Positions 23,523 to 30,900 of a stretch of DNA of 30,909 bases are shown piece by piece; positions within the stretch are counted from its first letter, which is position 1, and the number at the start of each line of letters is the position of its first letter. Below the pieces are notes generated by a model that saw only the letters and a list, made by a program, of their open reading frames with translations, did no database searches and was not told the DNA's origin. The position numbers and the translations under genes were made by a program. Source of the DNA: an uncultured Christensenellaceae bacterium (GTDB lineage: Bacteria > Bacillota > Clostridia > Christensenellales > Pumilibacteraceae); assembly GCA_910587455.1 (NCBI GenBank), contig CAJULK010000018.1, forward strand, positions 1 to 30,909, in the 5' to 3' direction.

Positions 23523-26258
23523 ATGCGTTTAATACCTAAGAAATCCAAAATGAATTCCACGATATGGAAATCGCTCACGCTTCTCGATTTCGTTATTATC
23601 TTTCTACTGCTTGTCATAGCGGTAGTTATAGCGTTCTCGAATATCCCCGGCAGGTGGTATATTCTGCTCATGTATCTGCCGCTGTCCGTCGTGCTGTTCG
23701 CTCCGGACGGCGACGGCGGAAAAATGTACTCTGCGCTTGGACACATTGTCAAGTACATTTTTTCGCGTAAGCGGCACTCTGCCGCCGCATCGCGTGCTGC
23801 GGCAAACGTTGCCGCGCTTGTACCCGACGTGAAGATCCTCGAGAGCGGAGTCATCGACTACGGCGGCTATGTCGGTGGCGTAATCGCGCTCGATTCTGTT
23901 GAGTTCGCGTTAAAATCCGAGTGGCAGCAAAATGAAACTATTTCTGCGCTCGCTCGGGCGCTCAACTGTCTGTCGTTCGATGAGAGCGCGCAGATAGTCA
24001 AAATCGAGCGCCCCATAAACTTCGACGACATCGCCGCGCTGACGTTCGGCAAGGTCAAAGGCGCGTCTGACGACGCAAAGCGGCTCGTCTTGCGCTCGCG
24101 CCTTCGGCAGATAGACGAGCTCAACAACGTGAAAAAGCAGTACCGCCCGTACTACTATCTCGTGTTGTATTCGTCCACCGTTCAAACGCTCGAAACCCTG
24201 CTCGACGGCATGGGCGGCTATTTGTCCTCATGCGGTCTGCACCCGCGACTGCTCGGCGCGCAAGACGTTGCTGTATTTCTGAAATACTGCTACACGCGCG
24301 ACTTCGACGAGCGCGAAATTGACACCGTGCCGCCAGAGAAATATCTTGAATACGTCCGCCCGTCGTCGGTGAAATTTCATCTCGACGATTTCGAAGCGGA
24401 CGGCAAATTCGCGTTTACTTATGCCGTTGCCGACTATCCGTTGACCGTCGGCAACGCATGGGGCGCGGATCTATTCAACATCGAGAACACAAAAACGGTG
24501 ATGAGTATCCGACCCGTCGAAAGGACAAAAGCGACAAAGCGTATAGATAAAACCATAGGCGAAATAGGCTCTCGCGAAACGAGCGCAAAGGCTTCCGAGA
24601 TGATCGCGCAGGACACGCACATATCGACTATGGGCGCACTGTTGCAGTCACTTCAAAACGAGAACGAAGCTCTGTTCGACTGCGTTATTACGGTGACCGG
24701 GTACAACAACGACGGCGAGAGCCCGCGAGCGTTCCGCCGTCGCGTACGTCAGCGCATAATCTCATCGGGTTTTAAGACGTCTATGCTTCGAGCGCGGCAG
24801 CTCGATGGGTTCATATCTTCGAGTATTACCGCGCGCGAGCCGCTCAAGAACATGATGCGCGGCATCAACAGCGAAAGTTTGGCGGCGGTGTTTCCGTTCG
24901 TGTTCACGTCTATAATCGAGCCGCAGGGCATGACGCTCGGCGAGTCCGGCGGATTTCCGTTTATCTTCGATCCGTGGAAGTGGGAGTATAGCGGCGGTGA
25001 GTTCGTCAATGCCAACATGTTCGTTGCTGGAACGTCAGGTAGCGGCAAGTCTTATTTTGCTAAATCGCTGCTCACGCAGATGTATTCCGAGAATGCCGTT
25101 ATTTACATACTCGACCCCGAGAACGAATATAAAACGCTCTGTCGTAACGTCGATGGCTCATTCATCGACGTCGGCAATGCGACGACAGGGCGCATCAATC
25201 CGTTCCATGTGTACCAGGTTCTTTCAGACGAGGAAGACGAGAACGGCGATCCCGTTCCCCTGCCGCCTGCCGCCGTGTTTTCAGCTCATCTGCAATATCT
25301 CGAAAACTTCTTTGCCGCGACGTTGCCTGGCATAAGCCCGGATACTCTCGAAGAAATAAATAATCTCATAGTCAAATGCTACGCGCAGAAGAAAATAACA
25401 CAAGACACGGACTGCTCGCATTTCACGCCCGACAAATACCCCGTGTTCGACGATTTATACAAGCTCGTACAGGCGGAGCTGAAAAAGGAAAAAAGCGGTA
25501 TCCGCTTTTCAAATCTCCAACGCGCCGAAACTTATCTCGCTAAATTCGCAACCGGCGGACGGTTTGCAAATCTTTGGAACGGATACTCCACGCTCGATGC
25601 GTCGGATAAGTTCACCGTTTTCAACTTTCAATCGCTGTTCGAGGCGAAGAACAAAGTCACTTCCAACGGGCAGATGCTCACCGTTCTGCGATTTCTCGAA
25701 CAGCAGATAATAAACATGCGCGAGCTCAACGCCGGGCGCGATCGCGCGGAACGTCGTCGTCCCGTCGTCGTATTAGATGAAGGTTACATGTTCATCGACG
25801 CGCAGAACACCGCCGCGCTTGACTTCGTTTATCAATGGTACAAGCGCATCAGGAAGTACAGCGGCGCGATGATCTTCTTGACGCAGAATCTCGCGGATAT
25901 AGTCGGGAACTCGGAAATCATATCCAAGACATCGGCAATCATCAACAATACACAGTACAGTTTTATTATGACACTGCAAGGCAAGGACGTCGAGGTCTTG
26001 CAGGATATTTTCGCATCGCGCAATCTCACCGTCGCGGAGATCGAAGAGATACAGCGCACGAACAAACCCAAGGGTACGGCGTTCTTTATGGGGTCTTCGG
26101 AGCAGCGTGCCATGCTGCACGTCGTGACTGCTTCCGACGTTGAAACGCTGTTCTCACGGAGCGTGAACGTTGCAGAACTGCTCAAAACTCGAAGTGCTAC
26201 GATTGTCCTGTCCGAAGAAAGAAACACAAAAGAAAATGAGGTGAATAATGATACTTAA
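23523..26258 (+). CDS. VirB4-type ATPase with VirB3-like membrane N-terminus
   Basis: 911 residues from the ATG at 23523, which has GAAAGGAAG upstream; the longer frame adds basic, non-conserved residues. Two membrane helices (residues ~18-38 and ~42-60, LLDFVIIFLLLVIAVVIAF then YILLMYLPLSVVLFAP) precede the ATPase and resemble a fused VirB3/PrgI-type segment. The VirB4/TraE core has Walker A GTSGSGKS (503-510), YILDPENEY, and Walker B VVVLDEGYMFID (Asp752, Glu753). It powers assembly of the mating channel at the membrane. The gene overlaps the next small gene by 11 bases. Confidence 0.92.
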   Translation: MRLIPKKSKMNSTIWKSLTLLDFVIIFLLLVIAVVIAFSNIPGRWYILLMYLPLSVVLFAPDGDGGKMYSALGHIVKYIFSRKRHSAAASRAAANVAALVPDVKILESGVIDYGGYVGGVIALDSVEFALKSEWQQNETISALARALNCLSFDESAQIVKIERPINFDDIAALTFGKVKGASDDAKRLVLRSRLRQIDELNNVKKQYRPYYYLVLYSSTVQTLETLLDGMGGYLSSCGLHPRLLGAQDVAVFLKYCYTRDFDEREIDTVPPEKYLEYVRPSSVKFHLDDFEADGKFAFTYAVADYPLTVGNAWGADLFNIENTKTVMSIRPVERTKATKRIDKTIGEIGSRETSAKASEMIAQDTHISTMGALLQSLQNENEALFDCVITVTGYNNDGESPRAFRRRVRQRIISSGFKTSMLRARQLDGFISSSITAREPLKNMMRGINSESLAAVFPFVFTSIIEPQGMTLGESGGFPFIFDPWKWEYSGGEFVNANMFVAGTSGSGKSYFAKSLLTQMYSENAVIYILDPENEYKTLCRNVDGSFIDVGNATTGRINPFHVYQVLSDEEDENGDPVPLPPAAVFSAHLQYLENFFAATLPGISPDTLEEINNLIVKCYAQKKITQDTDCSHFTPDKYPVFDDLYKLVQAELKKEKSGIRFSNLQRAETYLAKFATGGRFANLWNGYSTLDASDKFTVFNFQSLFEAKNKVTSNGQMLTVLRFLEQQIINMRELNAGRDRAERRRPVVVLDEGYMFIDAQNTAALDFVYQWYKRIRKYSGAMIFLTQNLADIVGNSEIISKTSAIINNTQYSFIMTLQGKDVEVLQDIFASRNLTVAEIEEIQRTNKPKGTAFFMGSSEQRAMLHVVTASDVETLFSRSVNVAELLKTRSATIVLSEERNTKENEVNNDT

Positions 26259-26547
26259 AATCATACTTCTTACGGCGGTGTTTATTATATTGCCCATAGT
26301 CGTGCTTGTATTACTTGTAATAAATTATTATCGCAGGAAAAAAAACTATGAGTTTTATGAAAGGATGTTAAAGGCTTTGGGAGAACTGCAAGACGAAATG
26401 AATAGATACGGCGTCGAAACGCTCGACGAGCTCGAAGCCGCCAAGGAACGCGAACGCATGGCGGAGATATTTCCGGAGATGTCTGACGGACAAGGAATAC
26501 ACAAAAGAAAATTAAATATTTTCTCGAAACCACTTGACAATATGTGA
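26248..26547 (+). CDS. Small single-pass membrane protein (99 aa)
   Basis: The start at 26248 lies inside the last codons of virB4, with GAGGTG as ribosome binding site. One N-terminal hydrophobic helix (ILKIILLTAVFIILPIVVLVLLVI) is followed by a basic stop-transfer YYRRKK and a charged helical cytosolic part (LDELEAAKERERMAEIF). The last residues may be unconserved; the toxin-antitoxin promoter overlaps its 3' end. Probably an accessory part of the mating channel. No family recognised. Confidence 0.65.
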   Translation: MILKIILLTAVFIILPIVVLVLLVINYYRRKKNYEFYERMLKALGELQDEMNRYGVETLDELEAAKERERMAEIFPEMSDGQGIHKRKLNIFSKPLDNM

Positions 26548-26562
26548 TATATCACATATAAT
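26534..26562 (+). promoter_or_regulatory. Toxin-antitoxin promoter with palindromic operator
   Basis: TTGACA (26534-26539), 17-base spacer and TATAAT (26557-26562), fully consensus. The spacer and -10 form a perfect 20-bp palindrome ATATGTGATATATCACATAT (26540-26559). A dimeric HTH antitoxin bound here would block RNA polymerase, the usual autoregulation of such operons. Confidence 0.9.
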
Positions 26563-26587
26563 ATGACTATGGGAATAAGGAGTTAAG

Positions 26588-26938
26588 ATGCAAAAGATAG
26601 AAGTTGTCTTTTATGACAAACCCGACGGGAGTAGTCCCGTTAAAGAGTTTTTGTTAGAGCTCGACGTCAAGATGCGCGCGAAAATGTTACGAACTATATC
26701 CATGTTGGAAGAATTCGGGCATGAGTTACGCGAACCGTATTCGAAGCATTTAGATGACGGAATATTCGAGCTTCGAGCAAAAATCAGTACCGACATCACG
26801 AGAACGCTGTACTTTTTTATTAAAGGCAACAAGGCAATTCTCACAAACGGCTTCGTAAAGAAGACGCAAAAAACGCCTATTTCGGAGCTTGAATTAGCAA
26901 AGAAATATAGGGCAGAATACTTACATAGAGAGGTGTGA
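26588..26938 (+). CDS. higB: HigB/RelE-like toxin (Gp49 family)
   Basis: 116 residues, typical for the Gp49/HigB group of RelE-type toxins: IEVVFYDKPDGSSPVKEFLLEL, KMLRTISMLEEFGHELREPYSKHL, GIFELRAKISTDITRTLYFF and ILTNGFVKKTQKTPISELELA are the family blocks. Members cleave mRNA on the ribosome. It has AAGGAG 7 bases before ATG and ends two bases before the antitoxin ATG; toxin-first order is normal for HigBA. It probably stabilises the ICE in its host. Confidence 0.9.
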   Translation: MQKIEVVFYDKPDGSSPVKEFLLELDVKMRAKMLRTISMLEEFGHELREPYSKHLDDGIFELRAKISTDITRTLYFFIKGNKAILTNGFVKKTQKTPISELELAKKYRAEYLHREV

Positions 26939-26940
26939 TA

Positions 26941-27213
26941 ATGAGTAATTTCAACGATTTTCTCCAAGAACAATTAAAGGATCCCGAATTCAAATCGGAG
27001 TGGGACGCGCTCGAACCCGAGTTCGAGCTCATGCGTTTGCTTGTCGAAGCGCGGCGTGAAAAGGGATTAACGCAAAAGCAGTTGAGTGAAATGACGGGAA
27101 TATCTCAAGCAGATATTAGCCGTCTTGAAAGCGGCGAAGGTAACCCTTCGCTCAAAACTATACAACGTCTTGCAACCGCTCTCGACCGTAAGGTACAACT
27201 TGTTTTTGTGTAA
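26941..27213 (+). CDS. higA: HigA-like antitoxin, XRE-family HTH
   Basis: 90 residues from the ATG at 26941 (AGAGAGGTG upstream). The N-terminal ~40 residues (NDFLQEQLKDPEFKSEWDALEPEFELM) are typical of HigA-type antitoxins, followed by an HTH (GLTQKQLSEMTGISQADISRLESGEGNPSLKTIQRLATAL). It should neutralise the toxin and bind the palindrome at 26540-26559. A hairpin terminator follows 40 bases after the stop. Confidence 0.92.
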   Translation: MSNFNDFLQEQLKDPEFKSEWDALEPEFELMRLLVEARREKGLTQKQLSEMTGISQADISRLESGEGNPSLKTIQRLATALDRKVQLVFV

Positions 27214-27253
27214 TTAAGTCTAAAAACACAAAAAGAATAGACGCAATGATTAC

Positions 27254-27290
27254 AAACCGCATGTCCGCTCGGGTGTGCGGTTTTGCTGTT
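27254..27290 (+). terminator. Terminator after the toxin-antitoxin operon
   Basis: 8-bp stem AAACCGCA (27254-27261)/TGCGGTTT (27276-27283) with a 14-base loop, then TGCTGTTTT. It separates the operon from the integrase control region. Confidence 0.65.
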
Positions 27291-27307
27291 TTAGGCTCAT
27301 TTATAGC

Positions 27308-27342
27308 CATATTTTAGGTGGTGTCAATTTTGTCACCACCTC
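27308..27342. promoter_or_regulatory. Operator-like palindrome upstream of the integrase
   Basis: These 35 bases are identical to 23069-23103. They contain the complete 24-bp palindrome (27317-27340), about 50 bases upstream of the integrase promoter. A second inverted repeat CGAAAAAAA (27348-27356)/TTTTTTTCG (27375-27383) lies between it and the promoter. The protein that binds the origin-like sites could also control the integrase here. Confidence 0.7.
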
Positions 27343-27392
27343 ATTTACGAAAAAAACATCACAGTTACCCTTGCTTTTTTTCGATATTTTTA

Positions 27393-27421
27393 TTGAATTG
27401 CATCCCCGATTTTGATATAAT
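27393..27421 (+). promoter_or_regulatory. Integrase promoter
   Basis: TTGAAT (27393-27398), 17-base spacer, TATAAT (27416-27421), about 48 bases before the integrase ATG. Confidence 0.75.
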
Positions 27422-27469
27422 AATTGCCCGCTTCTTTTTGGGGGTAATAAATTTACCGAGGAGAACCCC

Positions 27470-28339
27470 ATGTGCAAAATCGACATATCCTATGCTAACT
27501 TCATGCTTGCAAACGAGCGCAAAAACTTATCCCCCGAAAGTATGCGATATTACCGCGAGAATGTCTCTCGTTTCATACGCTGGCTTGATACCGTCGGCGT
27601 TTACAAAGCGCAAAAAATCAACGCAAAGCTCGTCGATGATTACTTTGCTTTTTTATTACGCACGGTGCCCAACCGTACATCTGTAAATACTTACATGCGT
27701 GCCGTCAGACGTTATGTAAACTATCTTGCCGAGCAAAAGCTCATTCGTCCGATAAAAACCGAACCGTTAAAAGACAAATATAAAATTAAGTCAACTTTCG
27801 ATATGCCCGAAGTCGAGCGGATATTAAAAGCCGTTGACCCGAGCGACGACACGTCTGTCATTATGTTGCTACTTCTTGCGTGTGGCATACGCAGTAGATC
27901 GCTACGCGAGCTATGCGTGAATGACATACATATCGACGACCGATATATCGAGATCCGGCACACAAAGAACGGCGAGCCGCTGTGTCTTCCGATAAGCGAT
28001 GATGTCGCAATAGTATTACGGCAATACATTGCGTATCATGCACGACACGGACTAATGTTTGCAAACAAACACGGCAATATGTTTAATAGACGCAGCCTTG
28101 CACGTCGTATAAATACACGATTACGAAAACTCGGGATTCCCGAACATAAAAGTGGCGTACATATATTTCGACATACGTTCGGCAAAATTATGTCTATGAA
28201 CGCCTGCCCGACGACTGTATTACAGCGTTGGTTCGGACATTCGGATATTCGAATCACGCAACGATATATCGATTTGTACGGAAACGATCTGAAAAATACT
28301 ATGGCAATGCTGCCGACGAGTGGGTTTACTTTTGCATGA
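27470..28339 (+). CDS. int: Tyrosine site-specific recombinase (ICE integrase)
   Basis: 289 residues. An N-terminal SAM-like DNA-binding part (~residues 5-90, ANERKNLSPESMRYYRENVSR) is followed by the catalytic domain with all expected residues: Arg141 (GIRSRSLREL), Lys166 (HTKNGEP), His231 and Arg234 (HIFRHTF), His257 (WFGHSD) and the nucleophile Tyr266 (RYIDL). It integrates and excises the element at tRNA-Ser. The right att repeat lies 113 bases after its stop. It is short for an ICE integrase because it lacks a separate arm-binding domain, closer in size to XerC/D-type proteins. ATG follows CCGAGGAGAACCCC. Confidence 0.93.
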   Translation: MCKIDISYANFMLANERKNLSPESMRYYRENVSRFIRWLDTVGVYKAQKINAKLVDDYFAFLLRTVPNRTSVNTYMRAVRRYVNYLAEQKLIRPIKTEPLKDKYKIKSTFDMPEVERILKAVDPSDDTSVIMLLLLACGIRSRSLRELCVNDIHIDDRYIEIRHTKNGEPLCLPISDDVAIVLRQYIAYHARHGLMFANKHGNMFNRRSLARRINTRLRKLGIPEHKSGVHIFRHTFGKIMSMNACPTTVLQRWFGHSDIRITQRYIDLYGNDLKNTMAMLPTSGFTFA

Positions 28340-28357
28340 AATATTTACTAAAAAGCA

Positions 28358-28386
28358 TTGACACCGTCTTTCATTTGTGGTATTAT
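28358..28386 (+). promoter_or_regulatory. Outward-facing promoter at the ICE right end
   Basis: TTGACA (28358-28363), 17-base spacer, TATTAT (28381-28386), reading toward the right att site 66 bases away. No gene of its own follows inside the element. In the excised circle it would read across the joined att site into the left end. Confidence 0.7.
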
Positions 28387-28452
28387 ATTAGTGTTATCAA
28401 TGAGCCATCACCTTATTGCTAACAAATGGAATTATCAATATTCGGTGCGCTG

Positions 28453-28511
28453 TGACTCGAAATCAGGTAGCCGGCAACGGCTCGTGGGTTCGAATCCCAC
28501 CCGCTCCGCCA
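28453..28511 (+). repeat. Right attachment site (displaced tRNA-Ser 3' end)
   Basis: Copy of tRNA-Ser bases 2710-2768 with two differences that preserve pairing in the variable arm. No 5' half of a tRNA precedes it, so it is not a tRNA gene. The host-type terminator right after it indicates this is the original chromosomal 3' end, pushed aside by integration. Confidence 0.92.
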
Positions 28512-28516
28512 GTAAG

Positions 28517-28562
28517 AACCTAAAACGAACCCCCGTCAAACGGAACGTTTTAGGTTTTTTCT
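28517..28562 (+). terminator. Original tRNA-Ser terminator
   Basis: 11-bp stem AACCTAAAACG (28517-28527)/CGTTTTAGGTT (28546-28556) followed by TTTTTC. It begins 6 bases after the displaced tRNA end. Confidence 0.85.
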
Positions 28563-28599
28563 TTGCCGTTATTCTGTCGCTGTTATGCCGCATAATGCC

Positions 28600-28654
28600 G
28601 CCGAGCGAAAATAGGCGATCGCCAAGCGGTCCTGTGACGCCTTGGTCGCTCGGC
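28600..28654. other. Long imperfect hairpin of unknown role
   Basis: GCCGAGCG (28600-28607) pairs with CGCTCGGC (28647-28654), and inside them CCAAG (28622-28626) pairs with CTTGG (28641-28645). There is no T run directly after it. It lies between the tRNA terminator and the next promoter; nothing else is visible in 28563-28736. Confidence 0.35.
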
Positions 28655-28736
28655 GTTGCGGTTTGTCGGTCGTTTATTTTTGTTTTATCAAGCACTCGCC
28701 ACAGTGCCATTGTCCTATTGTTGCGTTGCTATATGG

Positions 28737-28765
28737 TTGAAATTTAAGTGCGTTTGTAGTATAAT
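28737..28765 (+). promoter_or_regulatory. Promoter giving a probably leaderless mRNA
   Basis: TTGAAA (28737-28742), 17-base spacer, TATAAT (28760-28765). The next ATG is only 6 bases after the -10 box, where transcription is expected to start. Confidence 0.75.
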
Positions 28766-28771
28766 GAAAAT

Positions 28772-29296
28772 ATGGAATACGAGAAAAAACAAAAAATCAA
28801 ATTTATCGCATTTGTAATATTTATATATGTATTTTGCGCCTTTTTATGTTTGTTGGGCGTAGTGCATTACTTAGACGACCACGAAACAAAAGAGGCAATA
28901 AAAGAAGGGGTAATCGTTGAAGGCAAATATGTCAAAGTTATATCGCGTACCAACGGCTCAAGCAAAGGCTGGGTGAGCAGCCGTTACTACGTTGTGCGTT
29001 ACGAATATATCAATGAGAACGGTATAAAATACGAAGGAGAGGTGGGTGTGTTCCAAAAGCGTGAAGATGCGGAATCTTATATAGGAAACAAAGTGGATAT
29101 CTATATCGGCAGCAACGGACACAGTATACCGGTATTCCAAGCGGACGATTTCAATGAAAACTTTTTTTGGTGGCTTATGGGTATTGCAATCGGTATAGCC
29201 GTATGTTTCACGACGGGACTTATCATATGGGGTGTGATAAAATATAAACGAAAAAATGACGATACGTGCGAAAATACACCGAGCGAAAACGTGTAG
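28772..29296 (+). CDS. DUF3592-like membrane protein
   Basis: 174 residues with membrane helices at about 10-32 and 130-153. Between them is an extracytoplasmic beta-rich part (GVIVEGKYVKVISRTNG, then YYVVRYEYINENGIKYEGE and GNKVDIYIGSNG) that fits the DUF3592 outline: a strand-rich domain between two helices. No ribosome binding site precedes the ATG, which sits at the predicted transcription start. The cytosolic tail is charged (KYKRKNDDTCENTPSENV). Function of the family is unknown. Confidence 0.7.
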   Translation: MEYEKKQKIKFIAFVIFIYVFCAFLCLLGVVHYLDDHETKEAIKEGVIVEGKYVKVISRTNGSSKGWVSSRYYVVRYEYINENGIKYEGEVGVFQKREDAESYIGNKVDIYIGSNGHSIPVFQADDFNENFFWWLMGIAIGIAVCFTTGLIIWGVIKYKRKNDDTCENTPSENV

Positions 29297-29357
29297 ATAA
29301 AAATTCGTTTTTGGTATACTGACGTACGCAACGTATAGCTTATTCAAGGAGTGTGAA

Positions 29358-30758
29358 ATGAAGTCTAAGTCGATTGCAGTGCTCTTTTCCGTCATTGCCG
29401 CCGTTGCTTGTGCGGCGTGTGCCGACGATTCTCCGAATACGGGTAATGTTCAGCGGCTCGATTATACCGAAAGCATAGCCGCGATCGCCAATCCCGATCA
29501 GGGATTTTACCGTCCCGTATATGTAAAATTCTTACAGGGTGGTGCGACGTATAATAAAAACATTATAAACGACGCAACGCAGCTGTATCATTTGCGCTGC
29601 GATATAAGCGAATTTTCCGCTGCGGTCAACGGCGGATCGGATCTTCCGCTTTCGCAGGCGGCAACGGACGGACTTGACGATTTGCTCTCATACCTTAAAG
29701 AAAACGATAAAAACGCCGTCGTTCGGTTCGCATACGATCCGGGTTACAACGGCAGTGCCAATAAAGAACCTGCGCTCGACGTGATCTTACGGCACGTCGA
29801 ACAGGTGAGCGTCGTTCTCGACCGTTATCGAAACACGGTTACGGCTGTCGAGGCGGGGCTTATAGGGCCGTGGGGCGAAATGCATACGAGTTCAGCCGCG
29901 AATCCGACGTGCATAAATGCTATCGCCGACGCATTTTTGACTAACACTTCGGACATCGCGATATCTTTACGCACGCCTAAAATGATTTACGATTATTTGG
30001 GCGTATCTGCCGACGAAGCGGCGGAACTGACGATCGCGCCGGACGAAAAAGCGTACAGACTCGGTTTGTATAACGACGGATATCTCGGGTCGGACAGCGA
30101 TCTCGGCACTTATTCGAACAGAGAGCGCGATACTAATTTTCTGAGTCGGCAAACGTCGCATTTGCCGTTCGGCGGCGAGGTGACGATCCCCGACAGCCCG
30201 TTGCACGATATAGAGGCGTGTCTGCCCGAGATGAACAAACTCAATTTAAGCTATCTTAATATCGAATGGGACAACCGCGTGATAGCCAAGTGGAAATCCG
30301 CAAGCTACACGTCCGCATGCGGAAACGATGCGCACTACTACGGCGAAACTGCTTTCGCTTACATAGAGAACCATTTGGGATATCGGTACGTGCTTAAAAA
30401 ATCGGTATTCGCTTATTCGGATGCGGACGACCGACTCGACATCGAACTGACGCTTCGAAACGTCGGTTTCGGCAATCTCAACAAAAAGAAACACGCTGTG
30501 CTCCTGTTCGTCGACGAAAGCGGCAGCGCGGTATATTCTCAAGAAGCAGACAGCTTCTTCGGCGAGACCGAACTTAGGTATACAGCCGCGCCGCCGCTCC
30601 GAAACGGTAAGTACGACGTTTATCTGCGGCTTTACGGAGAAGATTGGCGTGATCAACCGCTGTATTGTATACGTTTCGCAAACGCCGGGCTGTGGAACGC
30701 CGAGCTTAAAGCCAACAAAATAGGCAGTGTGGAGTATGGCGGGCGATCCGACGGTTAG
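29358..30758 (+). CDS. DUF4874/DUF4832-type lipoprotein
   Basis: 466 residues. A lipoprotein signal (KSIAVLFSVIAAVACAAC, Cys at ~21) is followed by the DUF4874-like part with NPDQGFYRPVY and later GLIGPWGEMHTSSAA, and a C-terminal DUF4832-like part (DNRVIAKWKSASYTSAC, HLGYRYVLKKS, LRNVGFGNLNKKK). The TIM-barrel-like outline with GPWGE suggests a glycoside-hydrolase-related, cell-surface, carbohydrate-acting protein, but no activity is established for the family. ATG follows CAAGGAGTGTGAA. A -10-like TATACT (29315-29320) lies upstream without a clear -35. Confidence 0.8.
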   Translation: MKSKSIAVLFSVIAAVACAACADDSPNTGNVQRLDYTESIAAIANPDQGFYRPVYVKFLQGGATYNKNIINDATQLYHLRCDISEFSAAVNGGSDLPLSQAATDGLDDLLSYLKENDKNAVVRFAYDPGYNGSANKEPALDVILRHVEQVSVVLDRYRNTVTAVEAGLIGPWGEMHTSSAANPTCINAIADAFLTNTSDIAISLRTPKMIYDYLGVSADEAAELTIAPDEKAYRLGLYNDGYLGSDSDLGTYSNRERDTNFLSRQTSHLPFGGEVTIPDSPLHDIEACLPEMNKLNLSYLNIEWDNRVIAKWKSASYTSACGNDAHYYGETAFAYIENHLGYRYVLKKSVFAYSDADDRLDIELTLRNVGFGNLNKKKHAVLLFVDESGSAVYSQEADSFFGETELRYTAAPPLRNGKYDVYLRLYGEDWRDQPLYCIRFANAGLWNAELKANKIGSVEYGGRSDG

Positions 30759-30781
30759 TGTTCGGATTATGTAAAATAATG

Positions 30782-30850
30782 CCTAATATTAAGATGTGTC
30801 CAAAACAAAAACAGCAGCTTATTACGGTAATTCCCATAGGGAATATTAGG
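30782..30850. repeat. Inverted repeat after the lipoprotein gene
   Basis: CCTAATATT (30782-30790) and AATATTAGG (30842-30850) are a 9-bp inverted repeat, with ATTCCC-AT-AGGGAAT nested next to the right arm. No transposase is visible. It may be structure in the 3' untranslated region. Confidence 0.35.
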
Positions 30851-30872
30851 TAAGCGTAGGCGAACGAGAATT

Positions 30873-30900
30873 AGGCGTGGCGTGAAGCCACGCCTTTTCT
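30873..30900 (+). terminator. Terminator of the DUF4832-type lipoprotein gene
   Basis: 9-bp GC-rich stem AGGCGTGGC (30873-30881)/GCCACGCCT (30887-30895) with loop GTGAA, followed by TTTCTCTTG. The distance from the gene is 115 bases. Confidence 0.75.

Larger units (their letters stand above)
2710..28511 (+). mobile_element. Integrative and conjugative element in tRNA-Ser(CGA)
   Basis: About 25.7 kb bounded by 59-bp direct repeats of the tRNA-Ser 3' end. It encodes a tyrosine recombinase beside the right repeat, a MOBL-like relaxase with accessory protein, a VirD4 coupling protein, VirB4, VirB6-like and VirB2-like proteins, a large surface protein, SSB, a primase-containing polyvalent protein, an initiator-like protein and a toxin-antitoxin pair. 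All major genes read as intact and nearly all point the same way, so the element looks potentially active. I did not find an obvious excisionase, VirB8-like protein or peptidoglycan hydrolase. The calls rest on motifs read directly from the translations. Confidence 0.92.

Noticed and set aside
28453..28511. Second tRNA-Ser gene
   Set aside because: Only the 3' 59 bases are present; the preceding sequence cannot form the acceptor or D stem.
28435..28710. Minus-strand reading frame ending over the right att site
   Set aside because: Its ERVGFEPTSRCRLPDFESQ segment is the usual antisense translation of a tRNA-Ser end, not a gene.
28358..28747. Plus-strand reading frame of 129 residues at the right junction
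   Set aside because: It crosses the promoter, the att site and a terminator hairpin, and no domain is visible.
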